Positions 9,651 through 21,628 are shown, numbered from the stretch's first letter. The stretch: 64,000 nt of DNA from Corallium rubrum (GCA_964035015.1 OZ036006.1:7402216-7466215), one strand, 5' to 3'. Translations and numbers: made by a program. Notes: generated by a model from the sequence alone, not told the origin.

Positions 9651-9850
9651 GTTCTAAGGATTTTGGGTGAAGGAAAATTCGAGTGTAGAATATATACATT
9701 TTAAGACCAAACCGGGACCAGTTGCGAAAAATGCAACTACACAGGCCTTCCCGGCAGGAATTGAACCCACGACCTTGTGATTCTAGTGCAATGCTCTGAC
9801 CACTGAGCCACGGAGGGCGTTGCCGAGAGCTTGATCGTGAGTTCTGATAC
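9651..9850 (-). mobile_element. tRNA-derived SINE (second family) with 14-bp target duplication
   Basis: On the minus strand a tRNA-like head (CGTGGCTCAGTGGTCAGAGC, then a B box GGTTCAATTCC) is followed by a body ending TCCTTAGAAC. The element is bounded by an exact direct repeat, CCAAACGTAAAAAT, at 9637-9650 and 9851-9864, as expected for LINE-assisted integration. The tail is not poly(A). Related copies are at 24118-24317. Confidence 0.85.
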
Positions 9851-10072
9851 CCAAACGTAAAAATAGTCGCGCAGAAAATGTTGGTCGGTAGCGTTATTTT
9901 CGCCCTCGTCAATAATCGACACCCGCCTGGTCTTGGTCTGGTTCAATTCAAACGCTATTGCGACGCTACATAATAGTCACGCATAAAACGTCAAGCAACC
10001 AAACGTAAAAATAGTCGCGCAGAAATAGTCATTAAATGATACTGCCGACTATCAAAGACATGCGCTGCCGAC

Positions 10073-10351
10073 ACTGACCTCTATAACTGGACTGCGGGTG
10101 CCCCACAAAAAAATGGCCCAAATACACACCATCAGACGCCATCTTGTTAGGTCTGAGCGGTGAAATTGACCAATCACAGGGCAGCTTTTAGCTAACCGTG
10201 TCTTATGAGATTAAAAAGGGCATGGGACCAAATTTACCAGAAAAAAACGAGCTGAGGTCTGAGAGTTGACAAACATTAATGTAATACAAAAAGGACACTT
10301 AATGTAATACAAAATATCGGGGACCCGCAGTCCAGTAAAATAGAGGTCAGT
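10073..10351. mobile_element. 279-bp MITE
   Basis: Inverted ends ACTGACCTCTAT and ATAGAGGTCAGT are extended by the shared ACTGGACTGCGGGT. No ORF. A tRNA-like remnant (minus strand, B-box-like GGGTTGGATTCC) follows at about 10385-10445. Confidence 0.7.
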
Positions 10352-10445
10352 AGCTATTTCCCGGGGTAGCATGCCCCTGGACACCTCTGAAAATTTTGGG
10401 GCCCCCAGCAGGAATCCAACCCGGGTCGCAGAACCGACCATCTAC

Positions 10446-11455
10446 GGACGTTAGAAGCTTGGTTTGAATTACCTTGTGCTGTTATCAGCGAATAGATTAC
10501 GCAGGATTTGAAAATAATTCTTTGTGGTATTAAGGTAAGAAAGTTATAGTATCCTGAGAGTGTTATAGTACGCTGGGTATTTGCTGGTCTTGTTGAATTG
10601 TGAGGACATATCGACCGATGTGTCTTCCCTCTTTGACTCGTGTCAGTATCAGTGTCAGAATTAATACGTACAGTTAAAAATATAGCCTCACTTTAGCTTG
10701 GACAATACTTTAGAACACTACATGTTGACTTAAGCTTGCTTCATTAACTATCTCGTCCAAAGAGATCCCTTTAGTCAGACTAATTCAAAAAACGCTACAG
10801 TACAAATGGCAGAATTAAGCTAGCGCAATCCTTTAGTGAAAAACTTGGGAAAACCCCTGTACGTGAGACACATTACTGCCCACAACATATTTAAAACACT
10901 TCGAAGCAGAATATGGTTTAGCTGAACAGAGTAAACAAACCAATCATTTGAATGAAAAAATAAGCATTTTTACAACTAACTGTATAAAACGAATTTCATT
11001 GTTTGGATTAAAAATAGTTATTATTCAATTAGATGTTTATCATTAGCGCGACCATTGCAACATAAGTACTTTTGCTTCTTGTACAAGAACTGTGCTGCTT
11101 TTTAATCTAGTTCCTATTTTAGAACTAAAAGCATAGTCGAATAACTTCAAAAGGAAAGAGACGGCATCGAGTTAATCACTGTGCTTTGTCTTTCCCGCAT
11201 ACGAAATTTTAACCACAACAAACTGAGAAATAGATTTTCAGACTTTTATATTGTTATTTTAAAATCCGGAAAAACCAAACTGAGAATTTAAATAACAATG
11301 GCATGTATCTAAATAAACAGACAATTATTGCCTTTTAGGATATGATTATAGCTGCTTGGTCAAGCGTCGCAATGTATCCACTTAATTGTTATGACAAAAC
11401 AAACACTAACCAATTAGATCAATATCATGCAATAGTTGGTTTCAAACGTCAGTGT
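10446..11455. other. No gene recognised
   Basis: About 1 kb of AT-rich sequence without long ORFs, clear exons or strong repeats. A stretch at 11300-11410 recurs at 19510-19615 (ATCTAAATAAACAGA...AATTATTGCC), both lying just upstream of hammerhead satellite arrays. Confidence 0.5.
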
Positions 11456-11905
11456 TTCGTTCTCTAATATACCTCAACAGTTCACCATCTCTAAGATTTT
11501 CTATACATCATAAGACACTGTCTACACAACACTCTACTTTTATATTACTCCATGGTTTACTCTGATGAAGGACTTTGAATCAAAACGTCAGTATTTCGTT
11601 CTCTAAAATCTCAGCAATTCACCACCTTTAAGATTTTCTATACATCGTAACACACTGTCTACACAACACTCTACTTTTATATTACTCCATGATTTACTCT
11701 GATGAAGAACTTTGAATCAAAACGTCAGTATTTCGTTCTCTAAAATCTCTGCAGTTCACCATCTTTAAGATTTTCTATACATCCTAACACACTGCCTACA
11801 CAGCACTCTACTTTTATATTACTCCATGATTTACTCTGATGAAGGACTTTAGCTTCAAACGTTAATATTTCGTTCACTAAAATCTCAGCAGTTCACTATA
11901 CATTG
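11455..11905 (+). repeat. Hammerhead-like 137-bp satellite array
   Basis: Three CTGATGA cores at 11562, 11699 and 11836 are spaced 137 bases apart, with a partial unit on each side. The GAAA element is altered in these units (CAAA or similar), so they look degenerate. Each unit also contains ACACTGTCTACACAACACTC and ATATTACTCCATG. Confidence 0.8.
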
Positions 11906-11998
11906 TAACACACTGCTTATACATAACGCTCTTATCTACCTTTAGCATATCCTTTCCCCACTCCCCACCCTAGACACAACCTATATATTATATATATA

Positions 11999-12103
11999 AA
12001 CACTTCAGCAAATAGCTTGCTGTTGTCAATGTGCATGGTTGGGTAGGTTTAAATATGCTGTGTATATATAGGCTTTGCTTAAAGCACAGCTTATAAAGGT
12101 ACA

Positions 12104-12164
<61 letters not shown>

Positions 12165-12378
12165 TAGATAAATAACATGGATATTTCCCAGAAGAAGAGT
12201 GCTCAATACAAGTTTATTGTAGAGCTAAATATATATATATATATATATATTTGGGATTATCTAAGATATATACAACATGTCATTACACTGTGTTTCATGC
12301 CAAAGGCAATCTTCATCTGAAGATTGCCTTTGGCATGAAACACAGTGTAATGACATGTTGTATATATCTTAGATAATC

Positions 12379-12422
<44 letters not shown>

Positions 12423-12531
12423 TGTACCTTTATAAGCTGTGCTTTAAGCAAAGCCTATATATACGCAGCATATTTAAACCTACCCAACCACGCACATTGA
12501 CAACAGCAAGCTATTTGCTGAAGTGTTTTTA
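11999..12531. repeat. Large palindrome built around (TA)n tracts
   Basis: The outer arms (11999-12105 and 12425-12531) share AAGCTATTTGCTGAAGTG and GCTTATAAAGGTACAG or complements. (TA)n tracts follow on each side. The centre is a perfect 118-base palindrome at 12256-12373. A third copy of the outer arm is at 13297-13372. Non-coding. It may be a foldback element that targets TA tracts. Confidence 0.75.
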
Positions 12532-12643
12532 TCCTGTATAATAATTCGTTTTAATAATAATAATAATTAATAATGCAGCATCCCTGTCGTGGCTAAATAA
12601 CATGTACCAAAAGGAGGATTCAAGATGGCCATATTGTAAGCTG

Positions 12644-12675
<32 letters not shown>

Positions 12676-12677
<2 letters not shown>

Positions 12678-12906
12678 TTGTGAAATTCATTACTAATTCA
12701 TGAGTTTTGCAGCCAATCCAATTTCAGAAATTACGTCACATGTTACCCCTGTAAACCCCATACAAACTAAAACCAATGATGCTAATTAGTTACAACCACT
12801 AGTGGATGTATACTCTTCTGATACAACCACTAGTGCTTGTAACTAATTAGCAAATTAGCATCTGAATATCCCAAAGGGATTTTTACTATTTATTCATTTC
12901 ACAAGT
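12676..12906. mobile_element. Small MITE with ACTTGTGAAAT ends
   Basis: Inverted ends ACTTGTGAAAT and ATTTCACAAGT. Internal inverted motifs (ACAACCACTAGTG) sit around the centre. It lies between (TA)n tracts. Confidence 0.6.
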
Positions 12907-12907
12907 T

Positions 12908-13006
12908 GTTTACAACACTCGCGTCCTTGTTGTATTGAATATACAATCACTCGCCTTCGGCTCGTGATTGTATATTCAATACAACACGGCCGCTCGTGTT
13001 GTAAAC
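12908..13006. repeat. 99-bp near-perfect palindrome
   Basis: The arms run from GTTTACAACACTCGC inwards to AATACAATCACTCGCC or its equivalent and mirror outwards again. The centre is TTCGGCTCG-like. It abuts the preceding MITE and a following (TA)n tract. Confidence 0.7.
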
Positions 13007-13008
13007 AT

Positions 13009-13061
<53 letters not shown>

Positions 13062-13066
<5 letters not shown>

Positions 13067-13174
13067 CGCTTACCCCAAAAGTCTGCAACAGGCTGTTTCA
13101 TCTAAAAAAGAATCTTCAGGCAGATCTTTTTTAGATGAAACAGCCTGTTGCAGACTTTTGAGGTAAGCGAAAAT
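13062..13174. repeat. 113-bp near-perfect palindrome between (TA)n tracts
   Basis: The arms share ATTTTCGCTTACC and AAAGTCTGCAACAGGCTGTT and turn at AATCTTCAGGCAGAT. Like the palindrome at 12256 it is bordered by (TA)n, suggesting one mechanism for both. Confidence 0.75.
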
Positions 13175-13244
13175 CTATATTTGCTCTAACTATATGTTAT
13201 CGAGCACTCTTTGCGTTTCGTAGACCAAAACCCACACGTATATA

Positions 13245-13299
<55 letters not shown>

Positions 13300-13794
13300 T
13301 GTACCTTTATAAGCTGTGCTTTAAGCAAAGCCTATATATACACAGCATATTTAAACCTACCCAACCATGCAGCATCCCTGTCGTGGCTAAATAACATATA
13401 CCAAAAGGAGGATTCAAGATAGATGGCCATATTGTAAGCCGACCGGTCGTATCTACATTCAGACTAATGTAAAAGCGTATGTATGTAAACTTAAAGTATG
13501 TAGAGGTATATATATACATATAGCTTTATTTCATATACTTGTCAAGGCACGACTGAACAGGCTAAAACACGTTTTAAAGATTTGGAAGAGTTTATTGGTA
13601 TAAATTTATACATGCTTTGTCTCACGCGGCTGTTTTGGGGTTCTCAAATTTCAAGCACTTGCCCTGTTGCTTGATATTTTATTTCCGATGTTAATGCGCA
13701 GGCAAAATAAAATGAAATCGACATGTATATTAAACTTAGCAGAACGCAAGCGTACGGCATTTTCAACAAACCGTCTGCTTCGCAGGCTAGAACC

Positions 13795-14150
13795 GATGAT
13801 GAAGGGCTTCGCTTGAAACGTCAGTTTGCCGTTAGCAAAAACCTCGGCAGTTTACCATCTTAGTCACTTTGCTCTATCTAAAACACCGCGAACACAACAC
13901 TCTAGTTTTTACACTGATGAAGGACTCTGCTTGAAAGGTCAGTATTTCGTTATCAAAATTATTCTCAGCAGTTTACCATCTTTTCACTTTGCTCTATCTA
14001 AAACACTGCCTACACAACACTCTACATTTTACTCTGATGAAGGGCTCTGCTTGAAACGTCAGTATTTCATTATCAAAACTATTCTCAGCAGTTTACCATC
14101 TTTTCACTTTGCTCTATCTAAAACACTGCCGACACAACACTTTACTCTTT
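13795..14150 (+). repeat. Hammerhead-like satellite, 120-bp variant
   Basis: Three units with GATGA at 13798, 13916 and 14036 (spacing 118-120). The unit at 14034-14060 has an intact CTGATGA and GAAACGTC. Flanking TACT and AGTA can pair as helix I. The spacer (GGACTCTGC type) differs from the 137-bp family. Confidence 0.8.
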
Positions 14151-14502
14151 TTAGGCTTGAGAGTACCAATATCATGTAACTATCGACCTTGCCATTGACC
14201 CTTGTTTAGTCGCATGCATTACCACCCCATCCCCACCCCCCACACACGATAATTATCATGTTTACATCACGTGATCATTTGAAAAAGCCGTGTCCAATAT
14301 TCGTATTCTTAGAACAGTCGTTCCAACGTATTCCAACCACTCTGTTTAGGTGTCAAATTTCAGTCGGTAAAGTAACGTGAAATCAACTGTTAACGCTTCG
14401 GCTAAAAATTACCTATGGAAACCTAACGTTCATACATGCATCAATAGAATTGCACTTTTATGATCCTAATACTCGAAAACATTGGTTTGACTCGTTGACT
14501 GC

Positions 14503-15020
14503 ACCAAGTGACATAAGCCACACCGTCTGCTGGACTATTAATTAAGAATGTCAAAATGCATAGTATTCGAAACGTAGACTACACAGGAAGGAATGTACAT
14601 ACAACTGATAGAAGACGAGAGTTCCAAAATGGTACAGCAGTGGTTTTCAATGTTCTGGTAAATCACAGACGAATTCCAAGAGACCGGATTTAAGATTTAT
14701 AGGTGTACTGTACAGTTCTATACATACAAATGCACACTACATATACCATGCACACCAGACACACACAGATGGTCAGACATATAAATCTATGTACAGGTTG
14801 TACACTTAATCAGTTAACGTGGAAGTCAGGCCAACATATATCTGCTATCAGAATTTGCTTGTGCAAATGTACTACAAACATTAGATAACGTGGAAGTCAG
14901 GCCAAACATATCTACTACTATCATAACAACTACACAGTATACTCACACCAATAATTTGCAAGGATTATACTTGGTCTTCCACGTTGAGCGAATACAGTCG
15001 TTTGACTGCTGTGATTTACT
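14503..15020 (+). repeat. Segmental duplicate, copy 1
   Basis: Starting at TGCACCAAGTGACATAAGCC, this block matches 21883-22400 closely with small indels. In copy 1 a large foldback (15024-16465) interrupts it. Homology to copy 2 resumes at about 16465-16500 and 16850-16910. Confidence 0.75.
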
Positions 15021-15023
15021 GTT

Positions 15024-16465
15024 TAAAGGATGAGTGTCCACCTAATGCTTTGCGCGCTCACAGTGCACCTTCGCGGCCATTTTTCGGGCCACGAAATTCA
15101 ACAAGTGAAGCAATCCCTCGATATCTGAGCAATCCTTGCAGGAAATTACTCAATTTATGTTTTTCGTGAGAGCAAAGATGATTTAGTAAGTAGTTATTGT
15201 CATATTTTTGATAATATTTGATTACACTCACAGGGTGGTGGAGTTGTATTTCGAGACAAGTATTCGTCAATCGGCGTTTCTTACAAAACCAAATTACGAA
15301 GGCCAAACAAGAGATCATAACTAAACGTAGACACTAAATTAGATGCCATTAATAAGAGCTAGTTAGACTCAAAGTTTTGTCATTTCAATAAGACGCATAA
15401 TTCGTACTGCTGTTAGTTGTTTACAAGTGGTTTACCTGTTGCATTGCATCTCCGATTAGGATTTGTTTTGATTCGGCGCTCTTGTTCTCTGGCGTTTAAT
15501 TTTCAAATGCAATCCTGCAATTTATCGCAGTGTTTTGTTTGTAGTTGTAGGCTCCTTTCCCTTCGAATAGGCTACAGTAACACAAGAGTGAAGACCATCC
15601 AAATATTTTTGAGTTCTCAGACAAAGACAAATCATTGTCAATTAATTTCACGCGGAGCGTCAAAAGTAATATATTTCTCTTCGACACGTAGTTTCCTAGC
15701 AAAGCCTATAAGATCCTTTTAATCTTTTATTCCCTATATTCTATGAGCAGACAGACATGCAGAAATACGTCAGAAACGTGGAGCGTGTATACAGCATACA
15801 GAAGTGTTTATATGCACAGTCTGTAAAGTGCGATATAATATATATGTACTTGAAAGGCCCTTGTAATCAAAGCCGTTGCGAATAGAACACGCTGGCAGAT
15901 TTGTGGAGTGTCGTTTATAATTATTTTCGACAAATTCTGAGTCAGACATCGCTACGAATCGATTCAAACGACTTTCGGAAGCTTATAATATCATCGGCTG
16001 AGAACCAAACAATGAGAAACTTAATATGAGAACATGAGCGCCTAATCAAAACAGATCCTAATCGGAGATGCAATTCAACAGGTATTAAAACACTTGTAAA
16101 CAACTAACAGCAATCTTATTGAAATGACAAAACTTTGAGTCTAGCTATTATAGTAGCATCTAATTTAGTTATGATCTCTTGTCTGGCCTACGTTTGGTTT
16201 TGTAAGAAACGCCAATCGACGAATACTTGTCTCGAAATACAACTCCACGGCCCTCTGAGTTCTAATCAAATATTATCAAAAATATGACAATAACTACTTA
16301 CTAAATCATCTTTGCTCTCACGAAAAACATAAATTGAGTAATTTCCTGCAAGGATTGCTCAGATATCGAGGGATTGCTTCACTTGTTGAATTTCGTGGCC
16401 CGAAAAATGGCCGCGAAGGTGCACTGTGAGCGCGCAAAGCATTAGGTGGACACTCATCCTTTAAG
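15024..16465. mobile_element. 1.4-kb foldback element
   Basis: Arms of about 450 bases (15024-15485 and 16033-16465) are inverted copies. They share TTTAAAGGATGAGTGTCCAC at the outer edges and TCCGATTAGGAT near the inner edges. The spacer of about 550 bases has only short ORFs. The insertion interrupts the 14503/21883 duplicate, so it arrived after or during that duplication. Confidence 0.8.
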
Positions 16466-16989
16466 CAAAATTTAAAAAGCCCGCTCATACTACCATTTGC
16501 GTCCAAGCGTTGGTTGTTTCCGAGTTTTGAAATAACGTTGTCCAATGACAACTATACGTTTGACAGATCAAATCAATGACGAATAGGGGGTGTAACTTTT
16601 CATTTTTATTGCTTCCGTTTCAAGTTTCAACGGGCCAACGGCAAACAACTTACATGGAATACAAAATAAATGCGTTCGGCAGCCGTCATATTGAAGTGAA
16701 CTACCCTTATCAGACGACCTGCGTTCGCTGATTATTCCAATTCTCACAATTAAGCCAATGTACGTATCGAAGGAAACATAATATGTTTCCAAGGAATAGT
16801 TGTTTGACATTGACATTAGGTGCAACAAACGACTGTCGGAGTGTTTCTTTAAACAATGAATCACAGCACGATACTGACTTCTGATTGGTCAAGTCATAAT
16901 TTCAAACTCAATTAATGCATGACTTTGGCGTGAAACGCAACAGGAGATATCACTATGACAATAGTCTAAGTAGTTCGCATTTGTGATGG

Positions 16990-17300
16990 TAAAATACGAT
17001 ATTTCGGAAGAAAAAAAGTTGTAATTTACTATCTAATAGAGACAACGACCAATAACGTACAACTACGATAACAATATAGTTCTGGAAAAAGTACAGCAGC
17101 AAGCTGGCGGCAAATAGCGAATACATGGCGACGAAGAACAGCGGTCTTCTTCCGAACTTGTCTGATAATGTTCCAAATACCAAGCTCCCAACGTCACGCT
17201 ACAGCAATACAGCGTATATAGTAGCAAGACTAGTTTTGTACGGATTGCCACACACAATACTGCCTTCAATGATTGAAATGGGCACTTCCAAAGCACAAGA
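16990..17300 (-). pseudogene. SLC22-like organic ion transporter (MFS) fragment with in-frame stop
   Basis: On the minus strand one frame reads GSIVCGNPYKTSLATIYAVL, a stop, then RDVGSLVFGTLSDKFGRRP and LFFVAMYSLFAASLLLYFFQ. The GxLSDKFGRRP sequence is the signature loop between transmembrane segments 2 and 3 of the major facilitator superfamily. The preceding VC-x-N-x-W/Y-like part fits SLC22 organic cation/anion transporters. The stop codon is at 17201-17199. Only part of the transporter is present, and no other exons were recognised nearby. It could be a decayed exon or two exons with the stop inside a tiny intron, but a pseudogene is more likely. Confidence 0.6.
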
Positions 17301-17433
17301 AAAACGTCAAACATTGTCCGACCTTCTTCATTAATTTCCATTGCAATATCTCCCGCAGTGTGACGCCAAAGTCATGGATTTTATTTATACTGGATAAGCC
17401 TATTAGTCAAATCTAAGCCAGGAGGTATAGTAG

Positions 17434-19409
17434 CAGGGGCGGATTTAATATACGTCAAACACGTCAAGCGACTAAGGTAAAAAAATCTGAGATGTGAAAA
17501 TTTAAGGGTTTCTTCCGATCTTCCAATTTTTAACGTATTTGGCAAGATACGGTTTATTCTTTGCTGGAGAATAATTTCTAGAGCCCTCGTCAGACGCCGC
17601 TATCGGCCCTGTAGCCTGCAAAGCAGGCTTAGCTTGGTACTAGAACCGTGTAAGAGGTAACTATGGCGGGAAGTGGTCACCGACCGGCACGTTTATCCAC
17701 GTCAAAATGGCCGAAATACGTCGGAATCACGAGCGCTGATTGGTCAAAGCCAATGGAATTACGTCGGAAGTAAATGCAATTACGTCGGAAGTAAAATTTT
17801 TTAACGCAGGCTAGATTTTGATTGGCTAGTACCTAAATCTTGGCCGCAATCCGCCGCATCTTGCAGCAGAGATTACACGCGGGCTTTGACTTCGACAAAC
17901 GTCTGTGCAGAGCGCTCTGAAGAGTAATAACGATGAGTTATTGTGACAAATCTATTGCGATTTGTCTTCAAAAATCCAAGCTTGTGCTATCCTCTCGGAT
18001 CGGAAGCTTCATGCGAAGTTTAGTGTAAAATCCTTATACAAGGATGGAAGGAAGACCCAACACATGAAGGCGGACAAGCTAGAGTAAGCCATATGTCGCT
18101 CTAAGGTAAGCTTATAGGTACAGTAGTTCGTCAATATAGATTCAATATCGATGTTATTCTGTTGTTATCTTTGTTGATATCCGTTCCATCTTAGCATAAT
18201 CTGCGTTGAGCACTTGAGCACACTGGTATAAATCAATGCTATTACTGTAAATGCTTCATGTAGTACTACTATAAACACTACTTAGATAGTGTTTCAATTC
18301 TAGATACTAGTATGTCATAATCATGATGCAGAGTCAGATTGCCCTTCCACAGTAGTTTACATAATACATTCGTCCTCAGTTCATATTTCAAGTCAGTTAA
18401 TTGTCTAATATATAACATACATTTAAACATATAAGTAATAAGGTTTGGGCCTGGGGAAACAGACCAAAAGCTAAGCAATAAATATGTACATGACATTTCT
18501 ACAAATTTCCATGTATTATCGTTATACATCAAGTAAGCATTCCTCTCGCATGTGGCTATTATGAAATTTTAATCTGATAATTACACTGGACAGGAATTGA
18601 ACTTGGGTTGCTGGTGCCTGAAAACCAGACAGCTCATAGTAACATGATAGTAGGGGGATGGGTAGTGGCATATTAGATGGGGGTTAGAATGATCGGGATG
18701 ATGTAGAGAGTTGAGCTCCTCTATGTTTATGTCCATGTAATGTCCATTATGGTCATTAACAAAAGCTTCTTCTGACCCCTACTAACCAGACATTGTCTGC
18801 TTGGGTTGAGGTTTAAAAGGCAAGTATCAGGTATCAGGCATTTGAAAGCCAGACAGCTCTGGGTAGGTGGGGCTCAACAGCCATGGAAGGTAGCCCACCT
18901 TGCTCTGGGTTATGTAGAACATTAAATTCAGCTAGACCTTCACTTGTGTGTTGGTCAGGCTGTCCATGTTGGATTCACTGACAGAAACAATGTAACTGGT
19001 GTTTCCTAGGCATGCTGATGAACTTTGACATATATAGAGCGAAACAGCCAACTTTTTTATATTAGAATGTGACCACATATCTCTCTACTGTTTATTGGAT
19101 TTCCCCACCCTTATTCCTGGAAAAACTTAGCCTTACACACTTGCAAATTATCACAAGGTTTCTAAGACAACCAAAAATATCAAAGTCCAATTTAAATAAA
19201 ATGTTTCTTGAAAATGATAAAATGTCCATTAAAAACATGTTGTAAAACATTTAAAATTTTGCTCAAATGTGCTGTCAGAATGCAGGAAATGCCATTTCAG
19301 AGATCCAAATTTCAAAAATTTTCCGGGGGGGCATGCACCCGGACCCCCCTATAAATATCGGCCTACAGCAACTTTGACTAATGTATCAAAATTCCTAGAT
19401 CCGCCCCTG
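17434..19409. mobile_element. 2-kb DNA element with CAGGGGCGGAT ends
   Basis: It begins CAGGGGCGGATTTA and ends TAGATCCGCCCCTG, a terminal form common in hAT-like elements. AGTAG is repeated directly at 17429-17433 and 19410-19414. The duplicate locus at 22490-22510 lacks the element. No transposase ORF is visible, so it is non-autonomous. It contains a decayed tRNA-like SINE around 18590-18650 (minus strand). Confidence 0.7.
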
Positions 19410-19679
19410 AGTAGAGATCACCCCTCATTGCCCGTCATTGGTCCCGCACTGGAGTCCAGCACTCCAGTGTTACTACAGGAGGAAACCAGTGTAAATTATA
19501 CAGAGAACTGAGAATGTATCTAAATAAACAGATAATTATTGCCCTTTTGAATATGATTATAAGTGCTTGGTTAAGCCTTGCAATTTATCTCTCAATTGTT
19601 ATGACAAAACAAACACGTTGCTATATATATATATATATACGTTTTGCTTCCACCACCTGATCTTGATTTTAACTCGGAG

Positions 19680-20290
19680 CTTTTGTTTCAAACGTCAGTA
19701 TTTTGTTCTCTAATATACCTCGACAGTTGACCACCTTTAAGATTTTCTATAAATCGCAACACATTGCATACACAACACCCTACTATTATGATTTATTTTA
19801 CGAAGGTCTTTGGCTCAAAACTTCAGTATTTCGTTCTCTAAAATCTCAGCAGTTTACCATCTCTAAGATTTTCTATACATCGTAACACACTGCCTACACA
19901 GCACTCTACTTTTATATTACTCCATGATTTACTCTGATGAAGAACTTTGGCTTAAAACGTCAGTATTTCATTCTCTATAATCTCAGCAGTTCACCATCTT
20001 TAAGATTTTCTATACATCGTAACACACTGTCTACACAACACTCTACCTTTATATTACTCCATGATTTACTCTGATGAAGGACTTTGGTTTAAAACGTCAG
20101 TATTTCGTTCTCTAAAACCTCAACAGTTCACCATCTTTAAGATTTTCTCTACATCGTAACACACTGCCTACACAACACTCTACTTTTATATTACTCCATG
20201 ACTACTCTGATAAAGGACTTTAGCTTAAAACGTCAGTATTTCGTTCTCTAAAATCTCAGCAGTTCACTATACATTGTAACACACTGCTTA
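19680..20290 (+). repeat. Hammerhead-like 137-bp satellite array
   Basis: At least five units; the CTGATGA cores at 19934 and 20071 are 137 bases apart and the next (CTGATAA) follows at 20207. Most units have AAAACGTC in place of GAAACGTC. The array is preceded by sequence shared with 11300-11455 and followed by a long (TA)n tract at 20357-20444. Confidence 0.8.
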
Positions 20291-20352
20291 TTATACATAA
20301 CGCTCTTATCTATATCTACCTTTAGCATATCCTTTCCCCACCCTAGACACAA

Positions 20353-20356
<4 letters not shown>

Positions 20357-20444
<88 letters not shown>
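20357..20444. repeat. (TA)n microsatellite
   Basis: About 44 uninterrupted TA units. Confidence 0.98.
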
Positions 20445-20447
<3 letters not shown>

Positions 20448-20647
20448 TGGAATTTTTAATACCATTGAGGTCACAACATTTTTTTCAAATTTCATGAATT
20501 ATAAATTTTTCATGAATTATTAATGATTATCGTTCGAAGTCACGTTCTGAGACGAAATAAGTCTTTTGCCGAGTCTCACAAGTGCATGTATGGTGGATTT
20601 TTGTGAAAGTCTTATCAACGTGATGATTTAGTAAGGTAAGGACTGGA

Positions 20648-20996
20648 GGCTAATCATCCTTACTTGCAGCCAGTGGCTGAATTGCAAAGGACGCAGATCA
20701 ACGTGGCCGTGTCGAGGCATATCAAGGCGCTCGAAGCAGCCGCCAACGACACAGTTCAGACCACGGATCACAGCTGAGATGTTAGGTGTTGATTTTATGG
20801 AGGGAGGAAAACCGGAGAACCCGGCGAAAAACCCTCGAAGCACAGGAGAGATCAACTACAACTCTACTCACACGAGTCCAAGCGGGACAACGGGGTCATT
20901 CCCAAGCGGTCACCCATCCAAGTACTAACCCCATCTAACCGGGCGTAACTATTGGTGAGAGGCAGCGCGCTAACAGCACACGCCACCCGTGCTCCC
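20648..20996 (-). mobile_element. 5S rRNA-derived SINE, copy 1
   Basis: On the minus strand the head contains GGGTTAGTACTTGGATGGG and TGACCGC, the internal control region of a 5S rRNA gene, preceded by CGCCCGGTTAGATG-like sequence. The body continues through CTCTCCTGTGCTTCGAGGG and TTTTCCTCCCTCCATAAAAT to CTGCAAGTAAGGATGA. Two further copies occur at 52895 and 55040. Confidence 0.8.
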
Positions 20997-21451
20997 CTTG
21001 GCTTACTTTCATAGCTCGTATATGTGGTGAGTTTCATCTTTATATATATGTATTAAACACATAGTACATGTATATCATACATACATACATATCATAAATA
21101 ATTATACACAGGTGTCAAATCTAAACGTTTCAGCCAGGATCTACCTACCAAAATCTAATACTAAAACATTACGGACTCGTTTGCGAGAAAGCTATTGATA
21201 AATACAAGCTCAGCATGACAACTTTTTAATATGACAGAATAAAAGAACAGCTAATTTATTACGTAGGGTACGAGATATAACACAAGAATTAACAATAGAA
21301 ATCGATTTTACTGATCCGTTTCGTTACTTAACCATTAACATCTTCAGAATGACTTAAAGATTACAGTGAATATACTTATATATATGTACAATAATATAGT
21401 GTCATATTGCAAATAAAAAACGGTTGAAAGAGGATAAAACAATTTAAATTA

Positions 21452-21628
21452 CAATCGAAATATAGTAAGGTTAGATATACTGCCGAAACAGAGAACGTAG
21501 GAGTCTAACGTTTCTCTATACGTTTCCCCACGTTTCTCTCTGTCGAAGGGCCTTCGCCCGAAACGTTAGACTCCTACGTTCTCTGTTTCGGCAGTATATC
21601 TAACCTTACTATATTTCGATTGTTGTTT
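21452..21628. repeat. Perfect palindrome with Penelope-like CGAAGGGCC...CCCGAAACGTTAG motif
   Basis: The arms share TATAGTAAGGTTAGATATAC and AGAACGTAGGAGTCTAACGT. The loop includes GTCGAAGGGCCTTCGCCCGAAACGTT, of the same general form as terminal repeats of Penelope-like elements. Confidence 0.65.

Noticed and set aside
20900..20990. 5S rRNA gene
   Set aside because: Only the control region resembles 5S; the rest is the SINE body.
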